Position numbers and translations under genes: made by a program. A stretch of 64,000 nucleotides of DNA, taken from Eutreptiella sp. 'Long Island Sound 2002'. Taxonomy: Eukaryota; Euglenozoa; Euglenophyceae; Eutreptiales; Eutreptiaceae. Below are positions 32,650 to 42,048 of the stretch, piece after piece (within the stretch, counting starts at the first letter, position 1; each line of letters begins with the position of its first letter). The notes under the pieces are model-generated. The model had not been told where the DNA came from and searched no databases. It saw only the letters and a list, made by a program, of their open reading frames with translations. Where the stretch lies: positions 111,546,611 to 111,610,610 of the forward strand of contig OZ038379.1 in NCBI GenBank assembly GCA_964036045.1. Direction: 5' to 3'.

Positions 32650-35600
32650 TCATGAGAGCGGTCCACCAAGGTGGGCAAGGATGTCAACGGTTTGGGTGAG
32701 ATTCTGTTTCTGCAAGTAATCTCTCCAAACTTTGTTGTAGGATGGTAAGAAGGTTTCAACGGGTTCCTCGGTATCCCAATCTTTGGTATAACCCTCCCAC
32801 CGCACCTTGAAGAGAAGTCTCTTGCGGTAAGTACGGTGACTTAATATTTTCTTGACATTATAGGTGTCCTCCTCAAACTGGGAGGGCACCCTAGCAACCT
32901 CCTCCGTGTAATTTAGAGGCACGGGGGAGCGAGGGGAGTTGACCGTTTTCATTAAACAATCAACGTGGACGTCAACTAACCTCCGTTGGTCCACTTGAAT
33001 AACATAGAGGTCGTGCGCCTTCTTGGCCACAACCTCATAGGGCCCATCCCAATAGGGACAAGTCTTATCGCCAAGATTTTTGCGTTGGCGACGGACCCAT
33101 ACGCGGTCCCCTTTTGAGAAATTGGGGGACATCCTCCTACTCTTATTATACTTGCGAGCCATTGTCTCTTGCACCTGAATCATAGCCCTCCGTGCAAGAG
33201 CAATAAGCTCCTCACGCCGTTGGAAGTACTGAGCGGCGTCTTGGGCCACCCCCTTAGGCTCGGCAAGAGGAGGCCCCTTAGTACGGTTGTGTTTACCAAA
33301 CACAATCTCGTTAGGTGTATAACCTGAAGGACCTGTAGTCTCATGCCACGCTCGTACAACGGCGGGCAAAACCTCTACCCAATTAGTTCTCTTTTTCTTC
33401 AAGGTAATGGCTTTAGCAACGGCACGCCTTAGCTGCTTGCCAGTATTTTCGGCCTTGCCATTACCTTGGTGCCTACCCGCGAGACACATAGTCGAGCGGG
33501 CACCAATCTTAGAACAAAGGGTTTGGAAATATTGGCTCACAAATTGTGGCCCACGGTCGGAGCATATTTCACGAGGGGCTCCGAACCTATCCACCCAGCG
33601 CTCCATTACCAAATGGGCCGCTCTTCTCCCCGTCAGCCCTTCATCCTTGTCTCCATGACGGGGTTTAGGAATAGGGATCGCGATGAGGTAGCCGGAAAGC
33701 CGGCATACACATAGGAGCATTCGGTCATACACCTCTCCATCGTGGGAGGTGGAAGGGTAGTGAAACACATCAAGCGCTATGGAGTCCATGGGCTCCATAG
33801 GTATAGGCATAGGGGTCATGTACCCTTGCTTGCGCTTGGTGTCATGCGTGTGAATGGCACATGAGGGACACGTTTGACATTGCAGTTCCACTGCTTTGTA
33901 CAACCCCTCACCTTCCACGCCATGGTTAATTTCCTTCCAGTGTTTTTCCACACTGGAGGTAGTTAAGTGAAATGCATCATGGTATTCGGCTACCAAACGA
34001 TGCACTAGCGGCGTAGGAACACACCACCGTCCATTACGGACGAGCTTGTTATCCACCAACCTCACTCCATCTTGGAAGCTCCCATTCAAGGCATCCTGCC
34101 ACATTTGTTTGTAGCGTTGACAATTTGGGTAGTGTTTAGCCCAATTTATCTCAAAAACATTGGGAGCATCCTCCCCATGTATAGGAGTTGCTTTCTTGTG
34201 GGACTTCCAAGATTTTTTTATCTTGACAATTCGCTCCAGTCTCCGAAGCTTTTTCTTTTGCTTCGTCCCCCCCCCCACTGGAGGCGAAGCCAGAGGGGGT
34301 GGATCACACGCGGGTGCCCCTTGAGCCCGAGGCGCCGCTTTAGATCTAGTAACAACGGGCGCCACAACCGCCCTAAATACAAGGGGGCGGGCGAGAAGTT
34401 CCTCCTTCTCGGCCGCCATCATGTCCCGCACATCCCCGGCCGCTTGGGCCGTCCCATGTATGGACACATCACCCAACGCCGGGTTAGCAGGGTAAGCCCA
34501 ACGGGACAAGAAATCACCCACGGGGTTCACTGGCCCCGGAGTGTAAACCACATGGAGGTCGAATTTAGAGAACAATTCATGCCAACGTGCTTGGCGTGGA
34601 GAGGGACCCCCCACGGTTTTGAGGTCCTCCGTAGCCCAATTTTCAAGGCTACGGTGGTCCGTACGGACCTCCACGCGCTTGTTCCCCACCCAACCATGCC
34701 ATTTTAAAAGCGCCGCCACTATGGCGTAGCATTCTTTCTCCCGAGGGCTCCAATTCAATTGGCTGCCTGACAATTTGCGGGAGAAAAAGGCAAGGGGGCG
34801 TAGGGCACCATCGGGACCTTCCTGCTGTAGGGCCGCCCCCACCGCCCAATTACTAGCGTCCGGGGTGAGGACAAAGTCCTTATCCCAATCGGCTAGTTGG
34901 AGGGGAACAATATCCGTAATAGCACGCTTGAGCTTCAAAAAGGCCTCGTTAGCCGAAGCATTCCATGTTAGGCCTATCTTTTTGCCATTCTTATGCTTAG
35001 GCAAATCTTTCAACATATTAATCAAAGGGGTAGCTATGGAGGCGTAGTGTTGGACATAGCCCGAATAATAGTTGGCGAGCCCCAAGAACCCCCGGAGCTC
35101 CCGAACATTATCCGGTTTGTCCCAACGCTCAAGCGCCAACATTTTCCCTGGCGCCGGCCGACGTGTGCCATTTTCCAACACATGGCCACAAAACTCAACC
35201 GAACGAACAAAGAAATCGGTTTTGCTAACCGAAGCAACCAACTCCTCCCTTCGTAGCCTATCCAACACGGCACGCACGTCGCGGTCGTGGTTAGCCAATA
35301 GCTCCTCCTCCGTCGCACCGGAGGAACCAATAATAATATCATCAATATATACGTCCGCACAATCCAAACCCTGCAAAACATGGTCCATGACCCGTTGAAA
35401 AATAGCGGGCCCATTCTTGATACCCATAGGCATAACACGCCATTGGTATCGCTTACCCGCCAAATTCATGGCGGTCTTAGCCCGGGATTCAGGGTGAAGG
35501 GGAATTTGATGAAACCCTTTACTCAAGTCCACAATAGTGAAAATCTTGTGTGTGGATTGATTTTCCAACATGTTTTCTATCAGGGGGAGGGGGTGTGCGT

Positions 35601-37626
35601 CGGGCAAGGTAGCCTCATTAAGTTGGCGGTAGTCCACCACGAGGCGCCACTTTCCTTTCTCTTTCTTGGGCACAACGAAACCGTTGGACGCCCATTCGGA
35701 GGCAGGGCACGGCTCAATCCAGCCACGAGCCAAAAAGTCCTCCACTATTTCTTGCTCCGCCGCGGCACGCTCCCCCACCAACCGTATCGGTTTTACGGAC
35801 TTGGGTTTGGCGTTCGGGTATAGGTCAAGTTTAGCAAACCCCAACCGCTCCGTACCACGGACCTTAGGGTGTTCCTGGTCCGGACGGAGACGAACCTCCC
35901 CACTAAAAACATCCCGCTCATAGTCCGCGAGGATGCGCCTCCTCATGAGCTCCACCTCCGGAGACACAATAGGCTCTTGGGTGGTGACAACGCCACCCAC
36001 ACGAGAAGCCGCCAACAATCGTGTGGCGCCTTTACGTTTTCGGTAACGCTTAACGGTAGTGGCCCTCCCACCCAATAACTCTCGTTCAATTTTCGCAATG
36101 CGTGAACGCACGCATTCTTGTGCCTCCAAATCTTCGGGGGTAGGATCAAGAGTAACGGGTGCGAGGAGTTTTTTATGGGTCGCCTGATACGTGAGGGTGC
36201 GCACCGAAGCCAAATGGTTAGGCACCCTTTCATCCTCCGACTCTTCCTCCGAGGTCATGCCCGGCTCGCCATCCGTGTTGGGGTTAGAGACGGCCGGTGC
36301 CAAAACGGAGGCCACATGACATTTAGTGGCCGCCAAATTTTCCTCCGCAATACCACCGTCCACGTATAGCGCCACCGTGGACCAACCCCGTTGAGGAAGG
36401 GGCGTGAGGTGGTCATTCTGATAGAGACAGGCTTTAGTCTCTGGCCCAGGAAGGTGGTACCCTTGTAAAGTAATTTCCATAAGGGGTTTCCACCACTCCC
36501 TATGTGTCCACTTCGGCCCTACGACGATGGCTCGTAGTTTTTCTTGCCGAATTTTCCGAACACAATCGGAAAACCGATGATAGGGAGGGCACATCCAATA
36601 CAATTTAGAGGGGTCCGCGGGAGTGGAAAAGAAATCTTCAAGCGGCGAAACCCAACGGGTAGCCTGGGCCATACCCGGGACCCTATTGAAGGCGTCCACG
36701 TCGGGGTTTTTGCCAAATTGTTTCTTGACACGTGCGGCCCAATATGGCGTGAGGCCATAGTCAGACTGGGTCCACATGGACCCATCACGCCGCGTAGGTA
36801 GAACATCACGGGCAAGAGCTTCGGGAGCAAATTCAACGAGCTCCAAAGCACAAGCCCGGTCCTGTACGGGGGCCACGGAGGAAGCGGTCAAGGCATAGGA
36901 TATGTGTTTCTCGGCCTCAACACGGTTAGGCGGTTCGCCACCAGGGGGCGTAACCACAATGGCCGGGGCAGGGTGCGTAGGAGCGACCGCCCCAATGACT
37001 GGAACAGTTAGGCCCCACACGGACTGACGTGACACCTTACCATGAATGGGTTTCACCAAAAATGGTTTGCCGGTTCGTGGAGCCTCACGGAAGTCCTCAA
37101 TCCAAAAACGGGAGTGCACTGGATGGTGAGAGTACAAACAATTGAAACGGGCAAAATGGCTCACACAATGTTCGTAACCCCATGGGTGCCCCAAAACCAT
37201 ATCCCAAGGTAAATTCGGGACAAGGTACGGGGACACGCCATACTGGGCAACACGAGGAAGTGAAACACTACCATCCACAACCCCCGTAAATTGAATTTTG
37301 ACGTCTATTTGCTCGTCCCCCCCTGGCAAAGGCGTCTCATTATCTGCTTGGAGTAGGCGCCTCCGTTGGGGGGATTCATATTTTTCGGAGAGTTGGTCTC
37401 CAAAAACATTGGGGTTGGCCAAAGCGACCGCTTGGCACCCAAAATCCACCAAAACACGGAGGGCCTTGCGTTCTCCATTGGGCAAAACAACCTGAACGGA
37501 AAGTTCGGTTTGAATCTCACTAGTCACTATATGCCCCTTCATGACTCTCGATGGAACGAGAGCCACGGTAGTGTCACAAGGGTGCCCGAGGTTTTCTTCT
37601 TTCGAAGGGGGCGCCTCTGGGCACCT
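32650..37626 (-). CDS. pol: Family A pol: PR, methyltransferase-like segment, RT, RNase H, integrase, chromodomain
   Basis: Open from the codon after gag UAG to TGA 32650. Residues are counted from Val/Met 37566. Protease at ~38-120 has VLVDFGCQ, with Phe where Ser/Thr is usual. A segment at ~283-400 (VDAFNRVPG, WMCPPYHRF, VGPKWTHREWW) resembles the adenine-methyltransferase-like domain of DIRS elements. RT at ~590-830 has VDYRQLN and YIDD near 738; RNase H starts ~900 (LTPDASNWAVG, REKECYAIV, RTDHRSLE). Integrase has an H-H/CQTCPSC finger (~1192-1230), Asp in IALDVFH, Asp in CSDRGPQF and Glu in GNGKAEN 36 residues on. Chromodomain at ~1567-1607 (LLFKVRWEGYTKDWDTEEP). No ATG opens the frame, so expression through gag readthrough is expected. 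Apart from the protease site, all catalytic residues are present. Confidence 0.95.
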   Translation of the reverse strand, partial: RCPEAPPSKEENLGHPCDTTVALVPSRVMKGHIVTSEIQTELSVQVVLPNGERKALRVLVDFGCQAVALANPNVFGDQLSEKYESPQRRRLLQADNETPLPGGDEQIDVKIQFTGVVDGSVSLPRVAQYGVSPYLVPNLPWDMVLGHPWGYEHCVSHFARFNCLYSHHPVHSRFWIEDFREAPRTGKPFLVKPIHGKVSRQSVWGLTVPVIGAVAPTHPAPAIVVTPPGGEPPNRVEAEKHISYALTASSVAPVQDRACALELVEFAPEALARDVLPTRRDGSMWTQSDYGLTPYWAARVKKQFGKNPDVDAFNRVPGMAQATRWVSPLEDFFSTPADPSKLYWMCPPYHRFSDCVRKIRQEKLRAIVVGPKWTHREWWKPLMEITLQGYHLPGPETKACLYQNDHLTPLPQRGWSTVALYVDGGIAEENLAATKCHVASVLAPAVSNPNTDGEPGMTSEEESEDERVPNHLASVRTLTYQATHKKLLAPVTLDPTPEDLEAQECVRSRIAKIERELLGGRATTVKRYRKRKGATRLLAASRVGGVVTTQEPIVSPEVELMRRRILADYERDVFSGEVRLRPDQEHPKVRGTERLGFAKLDLYPNAKPKSVKPIRLVGERAAAEQEIVEDFLARGWIEPCPASEWASNGFVVPKKEKGKWRLVVDYRQLNEATLPDAHPLPLIENMLENQSTHKIFTIVDLSKGFHQIPLHPESRAKTAMNLAGKRYQWRVMPMGIKNGPAIFQRVMDHVLQGLDCADVYIDDIIIGSSGATEEELLANHDRDVRAVLDRLRREELVASVSKTDFFVRSVEFCGHVLENGTRRPAPGKMLALERWDKPDNVRELRGFLGLANYYSGYVQHYASIATPLINMLKDLPKHKNGKKIGLTWNASANEAFLKLKRAITDIVPLQLADWDKDFVLTPDASNWAVGAALQQEGPDGALRPLAFFSRKLSGSQLNWSPREKECYAIVAALLKWHGWVGNKRVEVRTDHRSLENWATEDLKTVGGPSPRQARWHELFSKFDLHVVYTPGPVNPVGDFLSRWAYPANPALGDVSIHGTAQAAGDVRDMMAAEKEELLARPLVFRAVVAPVVTRSKAAPRAQGAPACDPPPLASPPVGGGTKQKKKLRRLERIVKIKKSWKSHKKATPIHGEDAPNVFEINWAKHYPNCQRYKQMWQDALNGSFQDGVRLVDNKLVRNGRWCVPTPLVHRLVAEYHDAFHLTTSSVEKHWKEINHGVEGEGLYKAVELQCQTCPSCAIHTHDTKRKQGYMTPMPIPMEPMDSIALDVFHYPSTSHDGEVYDRMLLCVCRLSGYLIAIPIPKPRHGDKDEGLTGRRAAHLVMERWVDRFGAPREICSDRGPQFVSQYFQTLCSKIGARSTMCLAGRHQGNGKAENTGKQLRRAVAKAITLKKKRTNWVEVLPAVVRAWHETTGPSGYTPNEIVFGKHNRTKGPPLAEPKGVAQDAAQYFQRREELIALARRAMIQVQETMARKYNKSRRMSPNFSKGDRVWVRRQRKNLGDKTCPYWDGPYEVVAKKAHDLYVIQVDQRRLVDVHVDCLMKTVNSPRSPVPLNYTEEVARVPSQFEEDTYNVKKILSHRTYRKRLLFKVRWEGYTKDWDTEEPVETFLPSYNKVWRDYLQKQNLTQTVDILAHLGGPLS

Positions 37627-37629
37627 CTA
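37581..37629 (-). promoter_or_regulatory. gag-pol readthrough signal: UAG plus hairpin
   Basis: Minus strand: UAG (37629-37627), one A, then a stem of GGTGCCC, bulged A, GAGG (37625-37614) paired with CCTCGGGCACC (37591-37581) around a 22-base loop: 11 pairs, nine of them G-C. Gag and pol are in one frame and no other stop intervenes, so a ribosome decoding UAG makes Gag-Pol. Stop suppression of this sort is known in gammaretroviruses. The stem starts closer to the stop than their ~8-base spacing. Confidence 0.7.
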
Positions 37630-40600
37630 CCAACGTCCGCGCCCGTTCGGCGCTCCCTTGTCTCCTTTATCGCCCTTGCCGCCGCCACCCTTATAACCAC
37701 CACCACCCTTATCACCACCGCCACCCTTATCGCCACCCTTAGGCTTACCACCTTTAGACTTACCCGCAATGTTCCAATGAGTGTCATTGCACGGAGAATT
37801 AGGCTTACACGTCCAAAGGGTGGTATTGGTGGCACCCCAATCAATCCAAGACATGTCCATATCCGTTTGTTTACGTGTTTTCCAATGTTTGGAACACGGA
37901 ACCCAAAAGGTAGGTGGCGGTTTAGCCCCGGGGTCGACGGGTTTCTTCGCCGGAGGTTTAGAGTGACCCACGGCGTTGACGGAGGTGTCAGCGGGTTCGG
38001 AGGTGTCAGGGTCCGCCGTAGCCTCCGCATTAACCGCATGCACCGCGGTTTTATTGTGAGAAGGGCGATGAGTGTACGTCACCGTCGTCTTGTCTCCTTT
38101 ATTGAGGCGTTCGAGAGCTTCCCTCTCTGACACGCTTTTATGGGCAAGGGCGTAGATTTCCGCAGGCTTCAAACGAGGCCTACGTTGCTCCACTTTCATA
38201 GTGTAGCCGCGTGTGTGAGGTGTGTTGTTGAGTTTCAAGATCCACTCCTGGAGAGCCGGGTCTTTGCAGTCAACTATCACCCCCGGCCCCGAATAGGAAA
38301 CAATCTCAGGAATCGTAGTGCAAGCTTGAGCGCTATATTTCCTGAGTTCTTTTTCGAATGGGGCGCGACCCGGCGAAGGGTCAAGGCCACTAAAATCCAC
38401 CACATAGCTGTCTGGGCTATTCTTAGCCTCTTGCTTGACGACCTTCTCCTTGATCCACGGGAGCTTGCTTAGGAGCTGCTCCCGGATCACGTGGGGACGA
38501 GTCTCATTGCTCAGAGGCAACAAACGTTGCCAACGAGCATAGAAATCTTCGAGGTCGATGAGGGTCACTTGCCCTCTAACCACCCTGGGGGTGAGGGCTC
38601 GCCACCTTTCATCAGCCCTTGAGGGGTCATACTCGTGGAAACGTTGTTCCAAAAAGTCCCACAACTCTTTGAGGGTGGGGGCCGTGCGTGTGTGGTGGGT
38701 GGCCTCGGCAACCCGGGCGTTGATGATCGCCTTTAGCCATGGGGGCAAGGTACTCAAAATCATTTTTGCCTCGTTGGCCTTTCGGTACATGGTATCACAC
38801 CCCCCCAACCATTGTTGAAGCTTCTCCACCCACTCGTCGTAGCACTCTAGCTGCCCATTAAATTGCGGTTTAGGCATATCACTATCCTCCACCGCTTTGG
38901 TGTAACTATTTTGCACCATAGGCATTTGGTACGGGTGGTAAGCAGGGGGAGCCATGGTTGGGGGTGCACCTCCACTTGCACTTGGTGCAACTTTCACTGG
39001 AGAGACTGTACACGTATCCGTAGGATGAGAGGGCGTGTACGAAGGTTTCCCAGGGGAAGTGAAAACATTTTTCGTGAGGGGATTAATGTTCCCCAACGAA
39101 GAGGTGTTCTCCTCTTCATTGGCCCACGGGGCCGTAGGCTCCGTGGGGTGTTCTTCGCCCTTAGGCGTCGCCCTCCACTCGGGAACAGCACGTTCCTTCT
39201 GCTTTTCGGCGATTCCCCTCCACGATGTAGGTTCTTGGGGGTGGGGGTGTTCGTGGTGTTCTTCCCCCCCCCTCGGCCACCCCGAATCCGGACAAGCGTT
39301 CGGATTGTAGATGCAATCGTGGGATGGGTGGACGGAGAAAGGAAGGACACACCCACCACCAGATGAACCGGATGGCGCGCCCATGGGCGCCGTAGGCGCC
39401 GCCGGTGTAGGATCAGGAACGGGCGGAGGCGCCGATGGCGGGGGTGGGACCACCGTAACGGGTTCCGCAGGCGTGGAGTACCAGTGGTCCCACGCATCGA
39501 TCCTAGATGCAACGGCGGCGTAACGTGTAGCGAGCGACTCCACTGCGCTAAAGCACTTAGCCGTGTTGCCGTTGGACATCTTAAGATGATCCGACACACT
39601 AGCCTCCACCGCCTTAGAATCCCGTTGGTAGCCCTGAACCACCGCGTCAAACTTAGCCAACGTAGACAAGATTTGGGTCATCCGGTCCCCGTAGGACTGA
39701 CTGATGCCCACGGTAGAGGCTACTGCCTGAGAAAGTTCCTGATGGGATTGCTGCAACTCCAGATTCTGATTTCGCAGGTCCCTCACCTGTGCCATCAGAG
39801 ATTGGATGCACGTTTCGTAGTGCACCACACACCGGGGACAGCCACAGGTGTGCTGTAGGTCGTCCTCCCCCCGTGCAGGAGTGGGGCCCCCAGAATGTCG
39901 AAAAGATGGACCCCCCCCTCCACGAGGAGGAGATGACCCACCACCGCCCCCCCCAGCAGCCCCCCCTGCCACGGAGGGACCAGAGGGCCCCCCCGCAGGG
40001 CGAGACGGGGGTGTGGGGCGCGCAGCAACAGGCGCTGGCGCCCCCCCACTAGAGGGATGTCCCCCCCCCGAACCCCCACCATTAGATGGCCGAACCAGGT
40101 GCGGGATTCCTTGCACGTGCTCGATGTAAGCCACCTGGCGGTGGCGGGGTGACGGCGGAGGGGGAACATGACCAACAGTATTCGGTCGCGGCGGTGGGGG
40201 TGGGGAATCGTCCACCACAATATACTGCGGTGACTCATGAACCACCATAGGTGATCGAGTTCTCGGATGGGAAGCAAAAACAGGCTCCGATCCCGTTGCA
40301 ACCTCTGGATCCCCCCCCCAATTGGGCAGTTGGGGGTCCTCCGTAGGAGATGTATTTGTGGGGGGAGAGACCAAATTTATTGGGAGGGTTGCTGAACCTC
40401 CCTCCACCTGATTCCCTCCCCCCCAGCTCAGATTGTTGACCTTCGGCATTGCCGGAGAATCATCCACTAGGGATGGACGATCTCTCGTGCCACTCATAGG
40501 CACTGGAGATGTAGCACCGGCCCGGTCCTCCGTAGGCTCCGGAGATTCCACGACAAGACACGGGCGGTTTTTGACGCCGCTCATAGGCACCGGGGACTCT

Positions 40601-41778
40601 TCCACAACAATGTACTGAGGGGCCGGAGAGTCCTCCACCGTGATGTAGTGGGGGGCCGGGGATTCTTCCACAAGCATGGGGCGATCCCTGGTCCCTGACA
40701 TAGGTTCAGGAGGTGCAGGCGACGAGGCAACGGAAATAGGGGAATGATGGAGTTCATGACGTTCCAACACTCCAATCTCCTCCTCCTCATCGTCGTTCCA
40801 CTGCTCCACCGCCAGGGGGAACCACTGGTCACACTCATCCTCCTCGATTTGCGTGGGGGATTCCTCGATGATCGTAGGATTTAGCCTGGATCCGCTCGGG
40901 GGATTGGGATACGCTCCCAAGGCAGGAGATTCCTCCACCAGGGAGGGAAACCGCCGCGATCCACTTCTTGGAGTGGGCGACGATTCCACCACAGTGGGGT
41001 TCTGCCTAGTCCCCGACAGGGCTTGCTGGATCAGGGCCACGGCCTCTCGAGCCGGACCCAGATGGCCATGGGGATCAGGCGTGAGCGCGAGTACTCGACG
41101 GTTTTCAGCGTCGAGTTGGTCAACAATGGGGCTGATGGGCCCTGCCGCAAACAGGTTTTTTCTGACCTGAGGCTCTGGCAACCCCCCTAGCGACGGAGGA
41201 GTGCCAGAGTCGACCACGATTGGCCCCATTGGCGAAGCCATCGTACCCCAGTCGGCAGCGCGTGAGGGCGCAGCGTTCGTACGCTCGATCACCCCAGTAA
41301 ATTGGTCGATTACTGCCCGATTCTCGGCGCTAGTAACGGTTCCCGAGCCCATAATAGGCGATTGTGGTCCTCTTATCGCTCCCTGAGGGTGGCCGTCTAT
41401 TTCCCCCCCAACCATCCCAGGTACACCAGCTGGATTTCGAGGATGGGGGGGCCCGATGGGAACATTCGGGGATTTCGGAAACTTAGGGTTCGTAGCCACT
41501 TGGGGCTTGGCCCGTTTTTGCGGCCCCTGCCCGGTCGATGGGGTCAGGGCCGAGGAGGTCCTGAGAGTGGGGACCTGGACACCCTCAGATATCCCTCCCG
41601 GGGAAGAGATTTTTTCTTGGATTTGGTCCACGATTTCGCGGACCGATCGCTTTCCGCGATGCCAAGCGCCCAACAGAGACGAAAAATTTTCGCCTCTGCT
41701 ACCATGAAACCAGACCGGGTGGTCAGGAGCAGAGGTCGCAGTGGCATGGGCAGCAACATTGCTTGGCATAGAAGACAT
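37627..41778 (-). CDS. gag: Family A Gag polyprotein, 1,383 codons
   Basis: Structural protein that would assemble particles around the element RNA. ATG 41778 lies 74 bases inside the 5' LTR, and the frame runs through the LTR end and PBS (...HPVWFHGSRGE). Residues ~240-480 hold imperfect repeats of an (E)ESPxP..SGTRDRP.LV motif. Then come a Pro/Gly linker, a coiled coil at ~660-780 (LMAQVRDLRNQNLELQQ) and a capsid-type Retrotrans_gag region at ~966-1230 (PKPQFNGQLECYDEW, LKELWDFLEQRFHEYD, LPLSNETRPHVIREQLL). The C-terminus has scattered Cys/His (VPCSKHWK, TCKPNSPCNDTHW) but no CCHC knuckle, and ends in a Lys/Gly tail (~1340-1383), as in family B. It ends in UAG in frame with pol. Gag is unusually long for gypsy elements. 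Confidence 0.9.
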   Translation of the reverse strand: MSSMPSNVAAHATATSAPDHPVWFHGSRGENFSSLLGAWHRGKRSVREIVDQIQEKISSPGGISEGVQVPTLRTSSALTPSTGQGPQKRAKPQVATNPKFPKSPNVPIGPPHPRNPAGVPGMVGGEIDGHPQGAIRGPQSPIMGSGTVTSAENRAVIDQFTGVIERTNAAPSRAADWGTMASPMGPIVVDSGTPPSLGGLPEPQVRKNLFAAGPISPIVDQLDAENRRVLALTPDPHGHLGPAREAVALIQQALSGTRQNPTVVESSPTPRSGSRRFPSLVEESPALGAYPNPPSGSRLNPTIIEESPTQIEEDECDQWFPLAVEQWNDDEEEEIGVLERHELHHSPISVASSPAPPEPMSGTRDRPMLVEESPAPHYITVEDSPAPQYIVVEESPVPMSGVKNRPCLVVESPEPTEDRAGATSPVPMSGTRDRPSLVDDSPAMPKVNNLSWGGGNQVEGGSATLPINLVSPPTNTSPTEDPQLPNWGGDPEVATGSEPVFASHPRTRSPMVVHESPQYIVVDDSPPPPPRPNTVGHVPPPPSPRHRQVAYIEHVQGIPHLVRPSNGGGSGGGHPSSGGAPAPVAARPTPPSRPAGGPSGPSVAGGAAGGGGGGSSPPRGGGGPSFRHSGGPTPARGEDDLQHTCGCPRCVVHYETCIQSLMAQVRDLRNQNLELQQSHQELSQAVASTVGISQSYGDRMTQILSTLAKFDAVVQGYQRDSKAVEASVSDHLKMSNGNTAKCFSAVESLATRYAAVASRIDAWDHWYSTPAEPVTVVPPPPSAPPPVPDPTPAAPTAPMGAPSGSSGGGCVLPFSVHPSHDCIYNPNACPDSGWPRGGEEHHEHPHPQEPTSWRGIAEKQKERAVPEWRATPKGEEHPTEPTAPWANEEENTSSLGNINPLTKNVFTSPGKPSYTPSHPTDTCTVSPVKVAPSASGGAPPTMAPPAYHPYQMPMVQNSYTKAVEDSDMPKPQFNGQLECYDEWVEKLQQWLGGCDTMYRKANEAKMILSTLPPWLKAIINARVAEATHHTRTAPTLKELWDFLEQRFHEYDPSRADERWRALTPRVVRGQVTLIDLEDFYARWQRLLPLSNETRPHVIREQLLSKLPWIKEKVVKQEAKNSPDSYVVDFSGLDPSPGRAPFEKELRKYSAQACTTIPEIVSYSGPGVIVDCKDPALQEWILKLNNTPHTRGYTMKVEQRRPRLKPAEIYALAHKSVSEREALERLNKGDKTTVTYTHRPSHNKTAVHAVNAEATADPDTSEPADTSVNAVGHSKPPAKKPVDPGAKPPPTFWVPCSKHWKTRKQTDMDMSWIDWGATNTTLWTCKPNSPCNDTHWNIAGKSKGGKPKGGDKGGGGDKGGGGYKGGGGKGDKGDKGAPNGRGRW
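41691..41704 (-). promoter_or_regulatory. Family A primer-binding site
   Basis: TGGTAGCAGAGGCG directly follows the LTR end; its first 12 bases fit the 3' end of an initiator-Met tRNA (CCUCUGCUACCA). It is also translated as part of gag. Confidence 0.85.
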
Positions 41779-42048
41779 AACGATAGTGTTGACTGAATAG
41801 TATCCTGCAAACAGATATGGTACACATAGCCAATGAAATACCTGATATGCACATATGAGAAATCCACCCTATCATCCAGTAATTGATATAACTACTAAAC
41901 ATCCAAGAATGCCTTATCCATCCCACATCCTATGTTCCTAACAAGGAAATGGAATATGATATACCCTATCCCACATATATCCCATATATAGGGCCATATA
42001 ATGCTCCCTTAGGGGTAAAATGCCAGGGTAGGGTTGTGACCTGCTTCA
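41705..42048 (-). repeat. Family A 5' LTR
   Basis: Same 344 bp as 29140-29483. The gag ATG (41778) lies within it. Outside its start is gag sequence of the same family instead of gene X. Confidence 0.93.

Larger units (their letters stand above)
29140..42048 (-). mobile_element. Family A: Ty3/gypsy chromodomain element, 12,909 bp, structurally intact
   Basis: Minus orientation: 5' LTR 41705-42048, PBS, gag 41778-37627, in-frame UAG, pol to 32650, a 3.2-kb non-coding stretch, polypurine tract, 3' LTR 29140-29483. The LTRs are 344 bp each and I found no difference between them, so insertion is recent. It interrupts gene X. The two flanks show no clean target duplication: GATGG precedes the 3' LTR end, while a duplicated 287-bp piece of the element's own gag lies outside the 5' LTR. 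GGATG occurs at 29134-29138 and 42339-42343, just outside, and may be the remains of a duplication. Confidence 0.93.

Noticed and set aside
32770-41800. Plus-strand ORFs of 80-250 codons across the family A element
   Set aside because: They are antisense to intact gag and pol and have no domains.
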